A stretch of 37,094 nt of DNA from an uncultured Planktomarina sp. (GCA_905182425.1 CAJJBP010000016.1:1-37094), one strand, 5' to 3'. Counted from the first letter of the stretch, positions 26,108 through 36,015 are shown. Notes: generated by a model not told the origin, from the letters alone. A program made the numbers and translations.

Positions 26108-26413
26108 ATGGCTAAGAAATCAATGATCGCCCGAGAAGTTAAGCGTCAAAAGTTAGTGGACAAATTTGCCACTAAACGCGCTGAACTCAAAGGCATCGCA
26201 CGGGATCAATCCCTTCCAATGGAAGAACGCTTCACGGCACAGCTTAAGCTAGCTAAATTGCCGCGTAATTCTTCTGCAACACGACTTCATAACCGTTGTC
26301 AGCTCACTGGTCGTCCTCACGCTTACTATCGTAAGTTGAAGGTCAGCCGGATCGCGCTGCGGGAGCTTGGCTCATCAGGCCAAATCCCCGGTATGGTTAA
26401 GTCAAGCTGGTAG
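26108..26413 (+). CDS. rpsN: 30S ribosomal protein S14, long zinc-independent form
   Basis: S14 assembles late into the 30S head. At 101 residues it is the long form lacking the CxxC pairs of the zinc-binding paralogue; only one cysteine is present, in [15 protein letters not shown]. It begins [17 protein letters not shown] and ends [14 protein letters not shown] 26108 follows AAGGAT. A longer open frame upstream is merely the out-of-frame tail of rplE. The frame is intact. Confidence 0.96.
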   Translation: MAKKSMIAREVKRQKLVDKFATKRAELKGIARDQSLPMEERFTAQLKLAKLPRNSSATRLHNRCQLTGRPHAYYRKLKVSRIALRELGSSGQIPGMVKSSW

Positions 26414-26426
26414 AGGAGTTTAAAAA

Positions 26427-26819
26427 ATGAACGATCCTATTGGTGATATGCTGACCCGTATTCGTAACGCGTCATTGCGTGGCAAATCCACTGTGGAAAC
26501 GCCAGCGTCAAAACTGCGTGCGTGGGTACTGGATGTGCTGGCCGATGAAGGCTACATCCGTGGTTATGAAAAAATGACTGGTAAAGATGGCCACCCGGCC
26601 ATCGAAATCAGCCTCAAGTACTATGACGGCACCCCGGTAATTCGCGAAGTTAAGCGCGTTTCAAAGCCTGGGCGACGTGTGTATTTGGGTGTAAAGGATA
26701 TTCCTATCGTCCGTCAGGGCTTAGGTGTGTCGATTGTCTCCACCCCTAAAGGTGTGATGTCGGATGCAAGTGCACGAGCCAACAATGTTGGCGGCGAAGT
26801 GCTTTGCACGGTCTTCTAA
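26427..26819 (+). CDS. rpsH: 30S ribosomal protein S8
   Basis: S8 binds 16S helix 21 and, in E. coli, represses the spc operon by binding near rplE. The product is 130 residues: [32 protein letters not shown], and the conserved C-terminal [24 protein letters not shown] precedes ATG 26427. It lies 10 bases before rplF. The frame is intact. Confidence 0.97.
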   Translation: MNDPIGDMLTRIRNASLRGKSTVETPASKLRAWVLDVLADEGYIRGYEKMTGKDGHPAIEISLKYYDGTPVIREVKRVSKPGRRVYLGVKDIPIVRQGLGVSIVSTPKGVMSDASARANNVGGEVLCTVF

Positions 26820-26829
26820 GGAGTTAGGT

Positions 26830-27363
26830 ATGTCTCGTATTGGTAAAAAACCGGTCGGGCTGCCCTCAGGTGTTTCTGCATCTGTGTCCGGCCAGACTAT
26901 TGAAGTTAAGGGTCCCAAAGCGACCCGCAGCTTCACCGCAGCTGATGATGTAACAATCACAGTTAATGAAGATAACGTATCGGTTGAGCCTCGCGGCAAG
27001 TCCAAGCGTGCGCGTCAGCAGTGGGGCATGTCCCGCACGATGATCGCTAATATGGTTACTGGTGTTTCCACCGGTTTCAAAAAAGAGCTTGAGATCAACG
27101 GAGTTGGTTACCGGGCACAGGTTCAGGGTTCTATCTTGAAACTGTCCCTTGGCTACAGCCACGACGTAAACTTTGAAATCCCTGAAGGCGTTTCAGTGAC
27201 GGCAGCCAAGCCAACTGAAATCGCAGTTGAAGGTACGGATGAACAGCTTGTCGGCCAGGTAGCGGCGAATATCCGCGAATGGCGGAAACCAGAGCCATAT
27301 AAAGGCAAAGGTATTCGGTACAAAGGTGAGTTTATCTTCCGTAAAGAAGGTAAGAAGAAGTAA
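26830..27363 (+). CDS. rplF: 50S ribosomal protein L6
   Basis: L6 sits near the sarcin-ricin loop and L7/L12 stalk base. The product is 177 residues with two repeated domains: [19 protein letters not shown] first, then the second ending [20 protein letters not shown]. It includes the family motif [15 protein letters not shown] 26830 follows AAGGAG at the rpsH stop; an in-frame start inside rpsH is rejected. It is 12 bases from rplR. The frame is intact. Confidence 0.97.
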   Translation: MSRIGKKPVGLPSGVSASVSGQTIEVKGPKATRSFTAADDVTITVNEDNVSVEPRGKSKRARQQWGMSRTMIANMVTGVSTGFKKELEINGVGYRAQVQGSILKLSLGYSHDVNFEIPEGVSVTAAKPTEIAVEGTDEQLVGQVAANIREWRKPEPYKGKGIRYKGEFIFRKEGKKK

Positions 27364-27375
27364 AGGACCCAGGAT

Positions 27376-27735
27376 ATGGCAAACAGCAAAAGAACTCTGT
27401 TTCTAAAGCGCCGCCTGCGCGTTCGGAACAAATTGCGGAAAATTAACACTGGGAAGCCCCGGTTGTCGGTTCACCGTTCTTCAAAAAACATCTCTGTTCA
27501 GGTGATTGACGATATTCAAGGTATAACCTTGGCATCAGCGTCAACATTGGAAAAAGATCTGGGATGTGTTGGCAAAAACAACGTTGATGCCGCAGCAAAA
27601 GTGGGTTCTGCAATTGCAGAACGTGCAAAAAAAGCGGGTGTCGAAGTCGTACTCTTCGATCGCGGTGGCTTCCTATTTCACGGGAAAGTGAAGGCTTTAG
27701 CAGAAGCCGCCAGAGAAGGTGGGTTGAAATTTTAA
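27376..27735 (+). CDS. rplR: 50S ribosomal protein L18
   Basis: L18 binds 5S rRNA with L5 and L25. The product is 119 residues: a basic N-terminus ([18 protein letters not shown]), the core [19 protein letters not shown], and the C-terminal [20 protein letters not shown] block. It lies in the usual rplF-rplR-rpsE order, with a 106-base spacer to rpsE that holds no gene. The frame is intact. Confidence 0.97.
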   Translation: MANSKRTLFLKRRLRVRNKLRKINTGKPRLSVHRSSKNISVQVIDDIQGITLASASTLEKDLGCVGKNNVDAAAKVGSAIAERAKKAGVEVVLFDRGGFLFHGKVKALAEAAREGGLKF

Positions 27736-27841
27736 GATCAGTGTAGGTGAGCTTTCTGGCTTGCCTCGATGGTGCCGCGGTTATAGATCGACGGACATCG
27801 TAGACATAGGGTGCTAAGTGCCCACAATTCAGGAGGCCACA

Positions 27842-28414
27842 ATGGCTGAAAGAAATAACCAACGGGGAAATCGTCGCGACCGCGAGGAAACCCCAGAATT
27901 TGCAGATCGATTGGTCGCGATCAACCGTGTGTCTAAGACAGTTAAAGGTGGTAAGCGTTTTGGCTTTGCTGCTTTGGTTGTTGTTGGTGATCAAAAAGGT
28001 CGCGTAGGCTTTGGCAAGGGTAAAGCGAAAGAGGTGCCTGAAGCGATCCGTAAAGCCACGGAACAAGCCAAGCGCCAAATGATTCGGGTTCCTTTGCGTG
28101 AGGGTCGTACGTTGCACCACGATATGGAAGGCCGTCATGGCGCCGGTAAAGTAGTGATGCGTTCGGCACCACAAGGTACCGGTATCATCGCTGGAGGTCC
28201 AATGCGTGCTGTCTTTGAAATGCTTGGCTTGCAAGACGTTGTTGCTAAATCTTTGGGCTCACAAAACCCATACAACATGATCCGCGCAACAATGAATGGC
28301 CTGCAAAAAGAAAGTAGCCCGCGTATGGTAGCACAACGCCGTGGTAAGAAGGTTGCAGACATCCTGAACAAGGGTGATGTGCCAGCTGCCCCAGCAGAAC
28401 CCGCAGAAGCTTAA
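27842..28414 (+). CDS. rpsE: 30S ribosomal protein S5
   Basis: S5 lines the mRNA entry channel and affects fidelity. The product is 190 residues, with an N-terminal basic extension ([17 protein letters not shown]). The double-stranded-RNA-binding-like domain carries [20 protein letters not shown]. The second domain has [20 protein letters not shown]. An Ala/Pro-rich tail follows. ATG 27842 follows AGGAGG; the in-frame GTG at 27818 lies upstream of that site and is rejected. The frame is intact. Confidence 0.97.
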   Translation: MAERNNQRGNRRDREETPEFADRLVAINRVSKTVKGGKRFGFAALVVVGDQKGRVGFGKGKAKEVPEAIRKATEQAKRQMIRVPLREGRTLHHDMEGRHGAGKVVMRSAPQGTGIIAGGPMRAVFEMLGLQDVVAKSLGSQNPYNMIRATMNGLQKESSPRMVAQRRGKKVADILNKGDVPAAPAEPAEA

Positions 28415-28425
28415 GGAGTGGACCA

Positions 28426-28614
28426 ATGGCTAAAACGATAGTTGTAAAACAAATCGGTTCACCGATCCGCCGACCGGCCAAGCAGCGTCAAACGCTAATA
28501 GGGCTGGGTCTGAATAAAATGCACCGGACACGTGAACTAGAAGATACTCCATCCGTGCGTGGCATGGTAAATAAGATTTCGCACATGGTTCAGATTATCG
28601 AAGAAAAAGGATGA
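28426..28614 (+). CDS. rpmD: 50S ribosomal protein L30
   Basis: L30 is a small 23S rRNA binder. The product is 62 residues: [40 protein letters not shown] and a final [22 protein letters not shown] precedes ATG 28426, and it lies 11 bases after rpsE. In most genomes rplO follows directly; here a strong terminator comes next. The frame is intact. Confidence 0.96.
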   Translation: MAKTIVVKQIGSPIRRPAKQRQTLIGLGLNKMHRTRELEDTPSVRGMVNKISHMVQIIEEKG

Positions 28615-28646
28615 CCTAATATTGGGTCACCGTGATAGATTATTTT

Positions 28647-28674
28647 AAACCCGCCTAGGACAGGCGGGTTTTTT
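28647..28674 (+). terminator. Rho-independent terminator after rpmD
   Basis: AAACCCGCCT (28647-28656) pairs with AGGCGGGTTT (28662-28671). The loop is AGGAC and the stem is followed by a T run to 28674. It is a strong terminator inside what is usually the continuous spc operon. Confidence 0.93.
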
Positions 28675-28725
28675 ATATCGAAAACGTTAAAATTTCAAAA
28701 ACGTTCTGAGACTAATCACCGTCTA

Positions 28726-28938
28726 ATGGTAGCGAACAAAATAAATAAATTGGAGAATTATAACAAATCTAACATTATGGCTGGTGCATTAGCACATTTA
28801 AGGCCCATGTATGGCACTGATGAAGTCGCTTATTGGTGCAGTCGTAGAGGGTTGAAACAATATTACAGATATAAATTGGAAAAGTGGCTAATAGCTTTAC
28901 ACTTGATCCCAAAGCTACACCAATCTATATGCCGTTAA
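28726..28938 (+). CDS. Doubtful small ORF between rpmD and rplO
   Basis: This is an open frame of 70 codons from ATG 28726. I do not recognise the product. It is basic and aromatic-rich in the middle (RRGLKQYYRYKLEKW), has no clear signal peptide or membrane span, and lacks a good ribosome site. Base composition is visibly more AT-rich than the neighbouring ribosomal genes. It may be a small accessory gene, a remnant of an inserted gene, or a chance frame within the rplO leader. No promoter for rplO is obvious in 28675-29026. Confidence 0.3.
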   Translation: MVANKINKLENYNKSNIMAGALAHLRPMYGTDEVAYWCSRRGLKQYYRYKLEKWLIALHLIPKLHQSICR

Positions 28939-29026
28939 TGAGTAAAAAACTGCTCGTTAGAATCAATCAAAGCCGAGGTTGACCCGCTTACGCTTCAGGG
29001 GTCACATCCGGCAAAGGAGAAGCGAT

Positions 29027-29497
29027 ATGAGACTTAATGAACTGCGTGACAATCCAGGCGCTACAAAAACTAAAAAACGTATTGCCCGTGGCCCAGGTTC
29101 TGGAAAAGGTAAGACCGCTGGTCGTGGTATCAAAGGTCAAAAATCCCGCTCGGGTGTTGCTATCAAGGGTTACGAAGGTGGCCAAATGCCATTGTACCAA
29201 CGCTTGCCTAAACGTGGCTTCAATAATCCAAACCGCAAAGCATTCGCAGTTGTAAATTTGGGTCTCATCCAAAAGTTCATCGATGACGGTAAGTTAAATG
29301 GTGACATCACTGAAGATAGTCTGATTGCTTCGGGACTTGTGCGTCGTAAGCTTGACGGTGTGCGTGTGTTAGCTAAAGGTGCATTCACGGCAAAAGTATC
29401 TATCACTGTGACCGGCGCCTCAGGGGCAGCGAAAGCTGCGGTTGAAGCAGCTGGTGGTTCACTTTCAGTCATACCTGCGGTAGCAGCGGCAGAATAA
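29027..29497 (+). CDS. rplO: 50S ribosomal protein L15
   Basis: L15 is a late-assembly protein bridging 23S domains. The product is 156 residues. The start is [18 protein letters not shown]. The glycine/lysine-rich arm [20 protein letters not shown] (residues 22-41) is intact, as is the family motif [20 protein letters not shown] 29027 follows AAAGGAGAAG; in-frame sequence further upstream is non-conserved. A 6-bp inverted repeat TGACCC/GGGTCA (28980-28985, 28999-29004) lies just before it. The frame is intact. Confidence 0.96.
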   Translation: MRLNELRDNPGATKTKKRIARGPGSGKGKTAGRGIKGQKSRSGVAIKGYEGGQMPLYQRLPKRGFNNPNRKAFAVVNLGLIQKFIDDGKLNGDITEDSLIASGLVRRKLDGVRVLAKGAFTAKVSITVTGASGAAKAAVEAAGGSLSVIPAVAAAE

Positions 29498-29548
29498 GAG
29501 GTTGTTAGCAGCGATTAGACTGCTTACATATCTATAAGTTTTCCAAGC

Positions 29549-29577
29549 GCCGCCATCGGGGAACCCGATTGGCGGTG
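29549..29577 (+). promoter_or_regulatory. Strong hairpin before secY
   Basis: CCGCCATCGGG (29550-29560) pairs with CCCGATTGGCGG (29564-29575) with one bulged base and a tight GAA loop. No U-tract follows, so it is more likely an mRNA processing or stability element than a terminator. It ends 24 bases before the secY start. Confidence 0.45.
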
Positions 29578-29599
29578 AACTTGTTTAGGGAGTTCTCAA

Positions 29600-30958
29600 A
29601 TGGCATCTGCCGCCGAACAAATGGCCGCGAATTTAAGCTGGGGTACACTGGGTAAAGCTACCGAGTTACGCCACCGTATTTTCTTCACTGTTGGCCTATT
29701 GATAGTTTATAGGATCGGTACCTATATCCCGGTTCCGGGTATTGACGCAATTGCTCTCAAGGAGTTCATGGATCAAGCAGCCTCCGGGATCGGTGGCGTT
29801 TTATCGATGTTCACAGGTGGAGCTTTAGCACGTATGGGTATTTTTGCCTTAGGCATCATGCCCTATATCTCTGCTTCTATCATTGTTCAGCTTCTTGGCG
29901 CGATGTGGGAGCCATTAAAGCAATTGAAGAAAGAGGGTGAAGCCGGCCGCAAAAAGATCAATCAATACACACGTTATGGTACTGTGCTGTTGGCGACTTT
30001 CCAGGCTTATGGTCTTGCCGCAAGCTTGCAGGCGGGTGATCTTGTTTCTGATCCCGGGTTCTTCTTCATCGCTAGTTGTGTAATCACTCTGGTTGGTGGC
30101 ACGATGTTTTTGATGTGGTTGGGAGAGCAGATCACCGCTCGTGGGATTGGCAATGGTATTTCACTTATCATTTTTGTTGGTATTATAGCTGAGCTTCCTG
30201 CTGCATTTGGTCAGTTCTTCACACAGGGTCGATCTGGTGCTATTGGCACCGGTACGATGTTAGCGGTTCTGGTAATGTTGATAGCGACGCTTGGGTTTGT
30301 AGTATTTATGGAACGCAGCCTGCGTAAAATTCATATTCAATATCCTCGCCGCCAAGTTGGAATGAAAACCTATGATGGCGGATCAAGCCATCTTCCAATC
30401 AAAGTAAACCCAGCAGGCGTTATTCCTGCGATTTTTGCTTCGGCTTTGTTGCTTCTACCAACAACACTTTCAACTTTTTCAGGAGGTCAGTCAGGCCCGG
30501 TTATGTCAACAGTTTTGGCGTACTTTGGCCCGGGCCAACCTGCATATCTAGTATTTTTTACGGCAATGATCGTATTCTTTACCTATTTTTATACTCGGGA
30601 AGTTTCTTTTAAAACTGACGAAGTTGCAGACAATCTGAAAAACCAAAATGGGTTTGTACCAGGAATTCGACCGGGTGCGAAAACAGCTGAATACCTTGAT
30701 TACGTTGTCACTCGTATTTTGGTTCTCGGTTCTGGCTACTTGGCGCTTGTTTGCCTTTTACCAGAAGTTCTAAGAAGCCAGTTCTCGATAACAGCTTATT
30801 TTGGTGGAACATCGATTTTGATTATTGTTTCCGTTGGGATGGATACTATACAGCAAGTGCAATCACATTTGTTGGCGCATCAATATGATGGCCTGCTCGA
30901 AAAATCACAGCTACGTGGAAAACGTCGTAGCAAAAAAGGTGGGGTGACACGCCAATGA
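29600..30958 (+). CDS. secY: Preprotein translocase subunit SecY
   Basis: SecY is the channel-forming subunit of the SecYEG translocon. The product is 452 residues with about ten membrane segments. Family landmarks are [12 protein letters not shown] in the first span, the plug-region [22 protein letters not shown], the [11 protein letters not shown] stretch, and the C5-loop [17 protein letters not shown]. The start is at [15 protein letters not shown] with GGGAG upstream. The stop overlaps the adk start by four bases (ATGA). The frame is intact. Confidence 0.97.
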   Translation: MASAAEQMAANLSWGTLGKATELRHRIFFTVGLLIVYRIGTYIPVPGIDAIALKEFMDQAASGIGGVLSMFTGGALARMGIFALGIMPYISASIIVQLLGAMWEPLKQLKKEGEAGRKKINQYTRYGTVLLATFQAYGLAASLQAGDLVSDPGFFFIASCVITLVGGTMFLMWLGEQITARGIGNGISLIIFVGIIAELPAAFGQFFTQGRSGAIGTGTMLAVLVMLIATLGFVVFMERSLRKIHIQYPRRQVGMKTYDGGSSHLPIKVNPAGVIPAIFASALLLLPTTLSTFSGGQSGPVMSTVLAYFGPGQPAYLVFFTAMIVFFTYFYTREVSFKTDEVADNLKNQNGFVPGIRPGAKTAEYLDYVVTRILVLGSGYLALVCLLPEVLRSQFSITAYFGGTSILIIVSVGMDTIQQVQSHLLAHQYDGLLEKSQLRGKRRSKKGGVTRQ

Positions 30959-31596
30959 ATATCATTTTGCTTGGACCTCCTGGTGCCGGTAAGGGAACAC
31001 AGGCCAAAATGTTGGTCGATGGTCATAATATGATACAACTTTCGACAGGTGATATGCTTCGTGCTGCTAAAACATCTGGGACTAAGATGGGCAACAAAGT
31101 TGCCGCTGTAATGGATGCAGGAAATCTTGTAACCGATGAGATTGTAATTGGACTTATATCCGAACAACTCGACAGTGACGCAGCGGGAGGTTTTATTTTT
31201 GACGGTTTCCCGCGGACGTTGGCCCAAGCCGATGCTTTGGGAGCATTATTAGCCTCAAAAGGTACGAATTTAGACCACGTGATTGAAATGCAAGTAGACG
31301 ATGCAGCTTTGGTCAGTCGGATTACGGCCCGTTCAACATGTGGTTCATGTGAAGAGGGTTATAACGATGTATCAAAACCAATCCCCTTAAACAGAACTTG
31401 TGTGAAATGTGGTGGCACTGAATTCAAGCGCCGGGCTGATGATAACGAAAATAGTCTGAAAACAAGACTGATGGCTTACTATAAAGAAACGTCTCCGTTG
31501 ATTGGTTATTACTACGCTAAAGAGATGCTAACCTCCGTAGACGGTTTAGCAGAAATTGATGAAGTACAATCGTCTATTTCAAATGTATTAGTTTAG
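30955..31596 (+). CDS. adk: Adenylate kinase (zinc-binding LID form)
   Basis: Adenylate kinase converts ATP and AMP to two ADP in the cytoplasm. The P-loop is GPPGAGKGT (residues 7-15) and the AMP-binding region is [10 protein letters not shown] and FDGFPRT (82-88). The LID domain holds two CxxC pairs, Cys129/Cys132 and Cys149/Cys152, so this is the long zinc-stabilised type. The 213-residue length fits. It is translationally coupled to secY by a 4-base overlap, a placement common in bacteria. The frame is intact. Confidence 0.97.
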   Translation: MNIILLGPPGAGKGTQAKMLVDGHNMIQLSTGDMLRAAKTSGTKMGNKVAAVMDAGNLVTDEIVIGLISEQLDSDAAGGFIFDGFPRTLAQADALGALLASKGTNLDHVIEMQVDDAALVSRITARSTCGSCEEGYNDVSKPIPLNRTCVKCGGTEFKRRADDNENSLKTRLMAYYKETSPLIGYYYAKEMLTSVDGLAEIDEVQSSISNVLV

Positions 31597-31751
31597 CCAC
31601 TTGACGTTCAGGGGAAACCCCCATAATTCACCCTCTCTGTAATAGAGAATCAAATTACCTTAATCGCAGGCTGGAAGGCGTTGACCTCTTGCCTGTACCT
31701 GTGAAAAAAGGTTCCGGATCTACGGAACCGCAGTTTAAAAAGGAATATGCC
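31597..31751 (+). promoter_or_regulatory. adk-rpsM leader with a perfect hairpin
   Basis: GGTTCCG (31710-31716) and CGGAACC (31723-31729) form a perfect 7-bp stem with loop GATCTA, 22 bases before the rpsM start. A smaller TCTCT/AGAGA hairpin lies near 31634-31648. In E. coli S4 represses the alpha operon through an rpsM leader structure; rpsD is not in this cluster, so a similar role is only a guess. Confidence 0.4.
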
Positions 31752-32120
31752 TTGGCTCGTATTGCCGGCGTAAACATCCCGACCCATAAACGGGTCCCGA
31801 TCGCCCTAACTTATATTACTGGAATTGGCCTAACATCGGCTAAAGAAATTTGCACCAGCGTTAAAATCGATGAAACACGTCGTGTAAATGAACTGAACGA
31901 TGCGGAAGTTATTTCTATTCGTGAACACATTGACGCGACATATACCGTCGAAGGTGACCTGCGCCGTGATGTTCAAATGAACATCAAGCGCTTGATGGAT
32001 TTAGGTTGCTACCGAGGACTACGCCATCGTCGTAATTTGCCAGTTCGTGGTCAGCGGACTCATACCAATGCGCGTACGCGCAAGGGGCCAAGCAAAGCAA
32101 TAGCTGGCAAGAAGAAGTAG
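31752..32120 (+). CDS. rpsM: 30S ribosomal protein S13 with a TTG start
   Basis: S13 contacts the P-site tRNA and bridges the 50S. The conserved N-terminus ([11 protein letters not shown]) aligns with a TTG at 31752, giving exactly the 122-residue family length and AAAAGG nine bases upstream. The ATG at 31746 is out of frame, and no in-frame ATG or GTG is close. Conserved blocks are [17 protein letters not shown] and [20 protein letters not shown], followed by [16 protein letters not shown] start in a highly expressed gene is unusual; a base error is the alternative. Confidence 0.93.
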   Translation: MARIAGVNIPTHKRVPIALTYITGIGLTSAKEICTSVKIDETRRVNELNDAEVISIREHIDATYTVEGDLRRDVQMNIKRLMDLGCYRGLRHRRNLPVRGQRTHTNARTRKGPSKAIAGKKK

Positions 32121-32130
32121 GGGCAGATAA

Positions 32131-32520
32131 ATGGCACGTGATAAAAAAGCGCCTAAGCGCAAAGAGCGGAAAAATATTGCAGCCGGTGTGGCGCATGTTA
32201 ATAGCTCATTTAATAATACGAAGATTTTGATCTCCGATGTGCAGGGCAATGCGATAGCCTGGTCATCTTCAGGTACTATGGGGTTTAAAGGTTCACGGAA
32301 ATCTACACCGTATGCCGCACAGATGGCTGCTGAAGATGCAGGCAAAAAAGCGCAGGATCACGGTGTAAAAACCTTGGAAATAGAAGTCCAGGGTCCAGGA
32401 TCGGGCCGCGAGAGCGCGCTGCGCGCTTTAGCTGCACTTGGTTTGAACATAACTTCTATCCGTGATGTAACGCCAATGGCACACAACGGCTGTCGCCCAC
32501 CAAAGCGCCGCCGCGTATAA
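32131..32520 (+). CDS. rpsK: 30S ribosomal protein S11
   Basis: S11 forms the platform beside the E-site mRNA. The product is 129 residues: the basic N-terminus [15 protein letters not shown], then [36 protein letters not shown], and the C-terminal [16 protein letters not shown]. It lies 10 bases after rpsM. rpsD, which follows in E. coli, is absent, as is normal in alphaproteobacteria. The frame is intact. Confidence 0.97.
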   Translation: MARDKKAPKRKERKNIAAGVAHVNSSFNNTKILISDVQGNAIAWSSSGTMGFKGSRKSTPYAAQMAAEDAGKKAQDHGVKTLEIEVQGPGSGRESALRALAALGLNITSIRDVTPMAHNGCRPPKRRRV

Positions 32521-32530
32521 ATTCTATTAT

Positions 32531-32575
32531 CTTCGGACACACAGTACTGGCTGAGTGTCCGAAGGTCGTTTTTTT
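32531..32575 (+). terminator. Terminator-like hairpin between rpsK and rpoA
   Basis: CTTCGGACAC (32531-32540) pairs perfectly with GTGTCCGAAG (32555-32564), and GTCG then seven T follow. It may act as a partial terminator that lowers or separates rpoA transcription from rpsM-rpsK. Confidence 0.8.
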
Positions 32576-32631
32576 CCCTCGAGCGTCTTTGTTTTTATGG
32601 ACATGGAGCAAAGACAAGAATGGAGGACCGC

Positions 32632-33648
32632 ATGATCCATAAGAATTGGGCAGAACTGATTAAACCAATGCAGCTAGAGGCAAAGCCGGGTAATGATCCT
32701 AGCCGTCAAGCGACATTAATTGCAGAACCACTTGAGCGTGGCTTCGGCCTTACACTTGGTAACGCGCTGCGTCGCATACTGATGTCATCGCTGCAAGGAG
32801 CTGCGATTACCAGCGTACAAATTGATAATGTATTGCATGAATTCTCCAGCGTTGCTGGAGTGCGTGAGGATGTAACCGACATTGTTCTGAATCTTAAAGG
32901 TGTTTCGATCCGCATGGAAGTCGAAGGCTCTAAGAGGTTGACTGTTCAGGCTAAAGGCCCGGGCATTGTGACAGCTGGTAATATAGTTGAAACCGCTGGG
33001 ATTGAAGTGCTTAATAAAGAGCACGTATTGTGCCACCTCGACGAGGGCGCCGAATTATTCATGGAACTGACTGTGAGTGTTGGCAAAGGTTACGTTGCGG
33101 CCGATAAGAACCGTCCTGAAGATGCTCCTATTGGTTTGATCCCAATCGATGCCATATTCTCTCCGGTTACGAAAGTGAGCTACGACGTTCAGCCCACACG
33201 CGAAGGTCAAGTTCTGGATTACGATAAATTGACGATGAAAATCGAAACAGACGGTTCATTGACACCAGACGATGCCGTAGCTTACGCCGCGCGGATATTG
33301 CAAGATCAACTGTCGATCTTCGTGAACTTCGATGAGCCAGAAAGTGAAAATGACGCATCTGAGGATGATGGGCATGAGTTCAACCCACTTCTTCTTAAGA
33401 AAGTAGATGAGCTGGAACTGTCTGTACGTTCGGCAAACTGCCTCAAAAATGACAATATTGTCTACATTGGCGATCTGATTCAGAAAACTGAAGCTGAAAT
33501 GCTTCGCACTCCGAACTTTGGTCGAAAATCTTTGAATGAGATTAAAGAGGTCCTGTCAGGTATGGGCTTGCATCTTGGCATGGACGTTGAGGATTGGCCA
33601 CCTGACAATATTGAAGATTTGGCAAAAAAGCTTGAAGATAATTTCTAA
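32632..33648 (+). CDS. rpoA: DNA-directed RNA polymerase subunit alpha
   Basis: The alpha dimer nucleates polymerase assembly and its C-terminal domain contacts UP elements and activators. The product is 338 residues. The N-terminal domain has [20 protein letters not shown] (dimer interface), and the middle has [17 protein letters not shown]. The C-terminal domain (about 260-320) has [20 protein letters not shown] and [18 protein letters not shown] 32632 ([12 protein letters not shown]) has GGAGG six bases upstream. An in-frame ATG at 32620 precedes that site and is rejected. The frame is intact. Confidence 0.97.
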   Translation: MIHKNWAELIKPMQLEAKPGNDPSRQATLIAEPLERGFGLTLGNALRRILMSSLQGAAITSVQIDNVLHEFSSVAGVREDVTDIVLNLKGVSIRMEVEGSKRLTVQAKGPGIVTAGNIVETAGIEVLNKEHVLCHLDEGAELFMELTVSVGKGYVAADKNRPEDAPIGLIPIDAIFSPVTKVSYDVQPTREGQVLDYDKLTMKIETDGSLTPDDAVAYAARILQDQLSIFVNFDEPESENDASEDDGHEFNPLLLKKVDELELSVRSANCLKNDNIVYIGDLIQKTEAEMLRTPNFGRKSLNEIKEVLSGMGLHLGMDVEDWPPDNIEDLAKKLEDNF

Positions 33649-33759
33649 CTGGTCGGCGGGGAAACCTGCCCTCCATAAGGCTGGGCAATAAAGCCCCAAT
33701 AGGGAGGGGTTCACTCGCATGGACCCCCAGACAAAGCAAAATGTAAACGGAGAAACGAT

Positions 33760-34170
33760 ATGCGCCACGCACGAGGCTACCGCCGCCTAAATAGAACACA
33801 TGAACATCGCAAAGCAATGTTTGCTAACATGGCGGGCTCTTTGATCGAACATGAACAGATTAAAACAACATTGCCTAAGGCAAAAGAATTAAAGTCCATA
33901 ATAGAAAAGCTGATCACACTTGGCAAACGTGGTGATGAACATGCACGTCGTCAAGCAATGAGCCGTTTGAAGCAGCACATGTTTGTAACAAAACTATTTG
34001 ATGTCCTGGGCCCGCGCTACGCGGAGCGTCAAGGAGGCTATGTTCGTGTTTTGAAAGCTGGTTTTCGTTACGGTGACATGGCGCCAATGGCGATCATTGA
34101 ATTTGTAGACCGTGATGTTGCTGCAAAGGGTTCTGCTGATAAAGCGCGCTTGGAGCCCGCTAGCGAATAA
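33760..34170 (+). CDS. rplQ: 50S ribosomal protein L17
   Basis: L17 binds at the tunnel exit rim. The product is 136 residues: [20 protein letters not shown], the helix [19 protein letters not shown], and the C-terminal [20 protein letters not shown] with [19 protein letters not shown] precedes ATG 33760. The 111-base spacer after rpoA is G/C-rich with small stems (for example GGGGT/ACCCC at 33714-33736). It ends the ribosomal cluster. The frame is intact. Confidence 0.97.
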   Translation: MRHARGYRRLNRTHEHRKAMFANMAGSLIEHEQIKTTLPKAKELKSIIEKLITLGKRGDEHARRQAMSRLKQHMFVTKLFDVLGPRYAERQGGYVRVLKAGFRYGDMAPMAIIEFVDRDVAAKGSADKARLEPASE

Positions 34171-34193
34171 GCTGCACATAAGTAGTTTTTTAG

Positions 34194-34217
34194 AGCCCTG
34201 CCTTTGGTAGGGCTTTT
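34194..34217 (+). terminator. Rho-independent terminator after rplQ
   Basis: AGCCCTGCC (34194-34202) pairs with GGTAGGGCT (34206-34214) with one G-U pair, and TTTT follows. It marks the end of the ribosomal transcript. Confidence 0.85.
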
Positions 34218-34290
34218 GCTATTGGTGGGATGATTTGTACTGGCAGTGAGTTTTCTTTTCGGGGTCCTTTGCTTAAGATAGTTAATGATG

Positions 34291-35606
34291 ATGGATTTAT
34301 TTGATAGCTCTGGTTCAACAAGCCCCTCTCAAGATTTGGCACAACGGCCATTGGCTGATATATTGAGGCCAAAAATCTTATCTCATGTTATTGGCCAGTG
34401 CCAGATCCTGGGATCAAACGGGTCTTTGTCTACAATGCTGGATTCGGGTATTCTGGGGTCGATTGTTTTTTGGGGACCACCGGGTGTAGGTAAAACAACA
34501 ATTGCGCGTTTGTTGGCCCAAGAAACTGACTTATATTTCGTGCAAATAAGTGCAATTTTTAGCGGTATTCCGGAACTCCGACGGGTCTTTGAATCTGCTA
34601 GAATCCGCAGGGATAATGGGCAGGGCACCCTCTTGTTTGTAGACGAGAGTCCATCAGGTTCAACAAAGCTCAGCAGGATAGCTTTCTACCGCTTATGGAA
34701 GATGGCACCATAGTCCTTATTGGTGCTACCACAGAAAACCCCTCGTTTGAATTAAATGCTGCTGTTTTATCGCGATCTCAGGTTATGGTTCTTGAGCGAT
34801 TAAATATAGACGATTTGGAACTTTTGGCCCAGAGGGCGGAGGCTGAGATTAAACAATCACTTCCCTTAGAGCCAGCAGCGCGCGCTAATCTTTTAGAGAT
34901 GGCAGATGGTGATGGTCGTAGCTTGCTGAACCTTGCAGAACAGGTCTTTGCTTGGAAGTTGAACGCGCCTCTTAATCAGCAAGAGCTCTCCGAAAGGCTC
35001 ATGAAACGTGCGGCTATTTATGACAAATCTGGCGATGCGCACTATAATTTGATTTCAGCATTGCATAAATCTATTCGAGGCTCAGACCCTGATGCTGCTT
35101 TGTATTGGTTTGCGCGCATGTTAACGGCTGGAGAAGACCCTCGGTATTTGGCGCGGAGAATTACTAGGATGGCTGTCGAAGATATAGGATTGGCTGATCC
35201 AAAAGCTCAGGAGGTATGTCTGCAATCTTGGCAGACATATGAGAGGCTTGGCAGCCCAGAGGGCGAGTTAGCGCTTGCGCAGGCAGTTACGTATCTTGCT
35301 TTAGCGCCAAAATCTAATGCGGCTTATGTTGCCTTTAAGGCTGCGATGCAGGGCGCTAAAAGCACCGGCTCACTTCCGCCTCCGAAACACATCTTGAACG
35401 CCCCAACTGAGTTGATGAAGGACCAAGGCTACGGAACAGGCTATGCCTACGATCATGATGCCGAAGATGGGTTTTCAGGTCAGAATTATTTCCCTGATAA
35501 CATGGAGCGTCCTAGATATTATGTGCCAGTTGAGCGCGGCTTTGAGCGCGATTTAGGTAAAAGACTAGAATATTTTGAGAAGCTGCGCCAACGGCGTGAT
35601 GGTTGA
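34291..35606 (+). CDS. rarA: Replication-associated recombination protein RarA/MgsA (two inserted bases)
   Basis: RarA is a AAA+ ATPase acting at stalled replication forks. The Walker A GPPGVGKTT is at residues 62-70 and Walker B LLFVDE at 114-119. Right after Walker B, two extra bases (a G near 34647 and an A near 34655) break the frame. Removing them gives the conserved IHRFNKAQQDSFLPLMEDG. The rest (IGATTENPSFELNAAVLSR, MAVEDIGLADP, DQGYGTGYAYDHD) is clean. The corrected length is 437 residues. ATG codons at 34285, 34288 and 34291 are all possible starts. Confidence 0.94.
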
Positions 35607-35637
35607 CAATCCTTCGCCCACGGCACATTGCAAACTA

Positions 35638-36015
35638 ATGCTATCGACAACGATACAAGTAGCCTTAGGTGGGGCAATTGGTGCTTCTCTAAGGTTTTTG
35701 ACTGGGGTTGGCATTTTGCGTCTTGTGGGCTCAAGTTTTCCATTGGCAATATTGGGTATAAATGTTCTGGGTTCGCTATTAATGGGTATGTTTGTTGTAT
35801 TTGCGGCGCACCGAGGGTTTACGCAACTCAACCCATTTGTACTGACGGGGCTTCTTGGTGGGTTTACGACGTTTTCCGCTTTCTCACTTGAGGCAGTTAG
35901 TCTGTTTGAGCGCGGCGCCTTTGGGCTTGCTGTGCTTTATGTGAGCTTGTCAGTCGGTTTATCGATAGGCGGTCTAGTTTTGGGTCTGATTATTGCGCGA
36001 GGGATTTGGGCATGA
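35638..36015 (+). CDS. crcB: Fluoride channel CrcB/Fluc
   Basis: CrcB is a dual-topology dimeric membrane channel that exports fluoride. The product is 125 residues with four hydrophobic spans. Family marks are GGAIGASLRF (residues 11-20), the GINVLGSLLMG segment with the conserved Asn42, and the phenylalanine-bearing GGFTTFSAFS (74-83). I chose ATG 35638 because it gives the normal length; ATG 35599, overlapping rarA, would add 13 residues. Neither has a clear ribosome site. The stop overlaps rluC (ATGA). The frame is intact. Confidence 0.93.
   Translation: MLSTTIQVALGGAIGASLRFLTGVGILRLVGSSFPLAILGINVLGSLLMGMFVVFAAHRGFTQLNPFVLTGLLGGFTTFSAFSLEAVSLFERGAFGLAVLYVSLSVGLSIGGLVLGLIIARGIWA

Noticed and set aside
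28979..29007. TTGACC-17-TCACAT as an rplO promoter
   Set aside because: The -10 matches only three bases, and the start would fall almost on the ribosome binding site.
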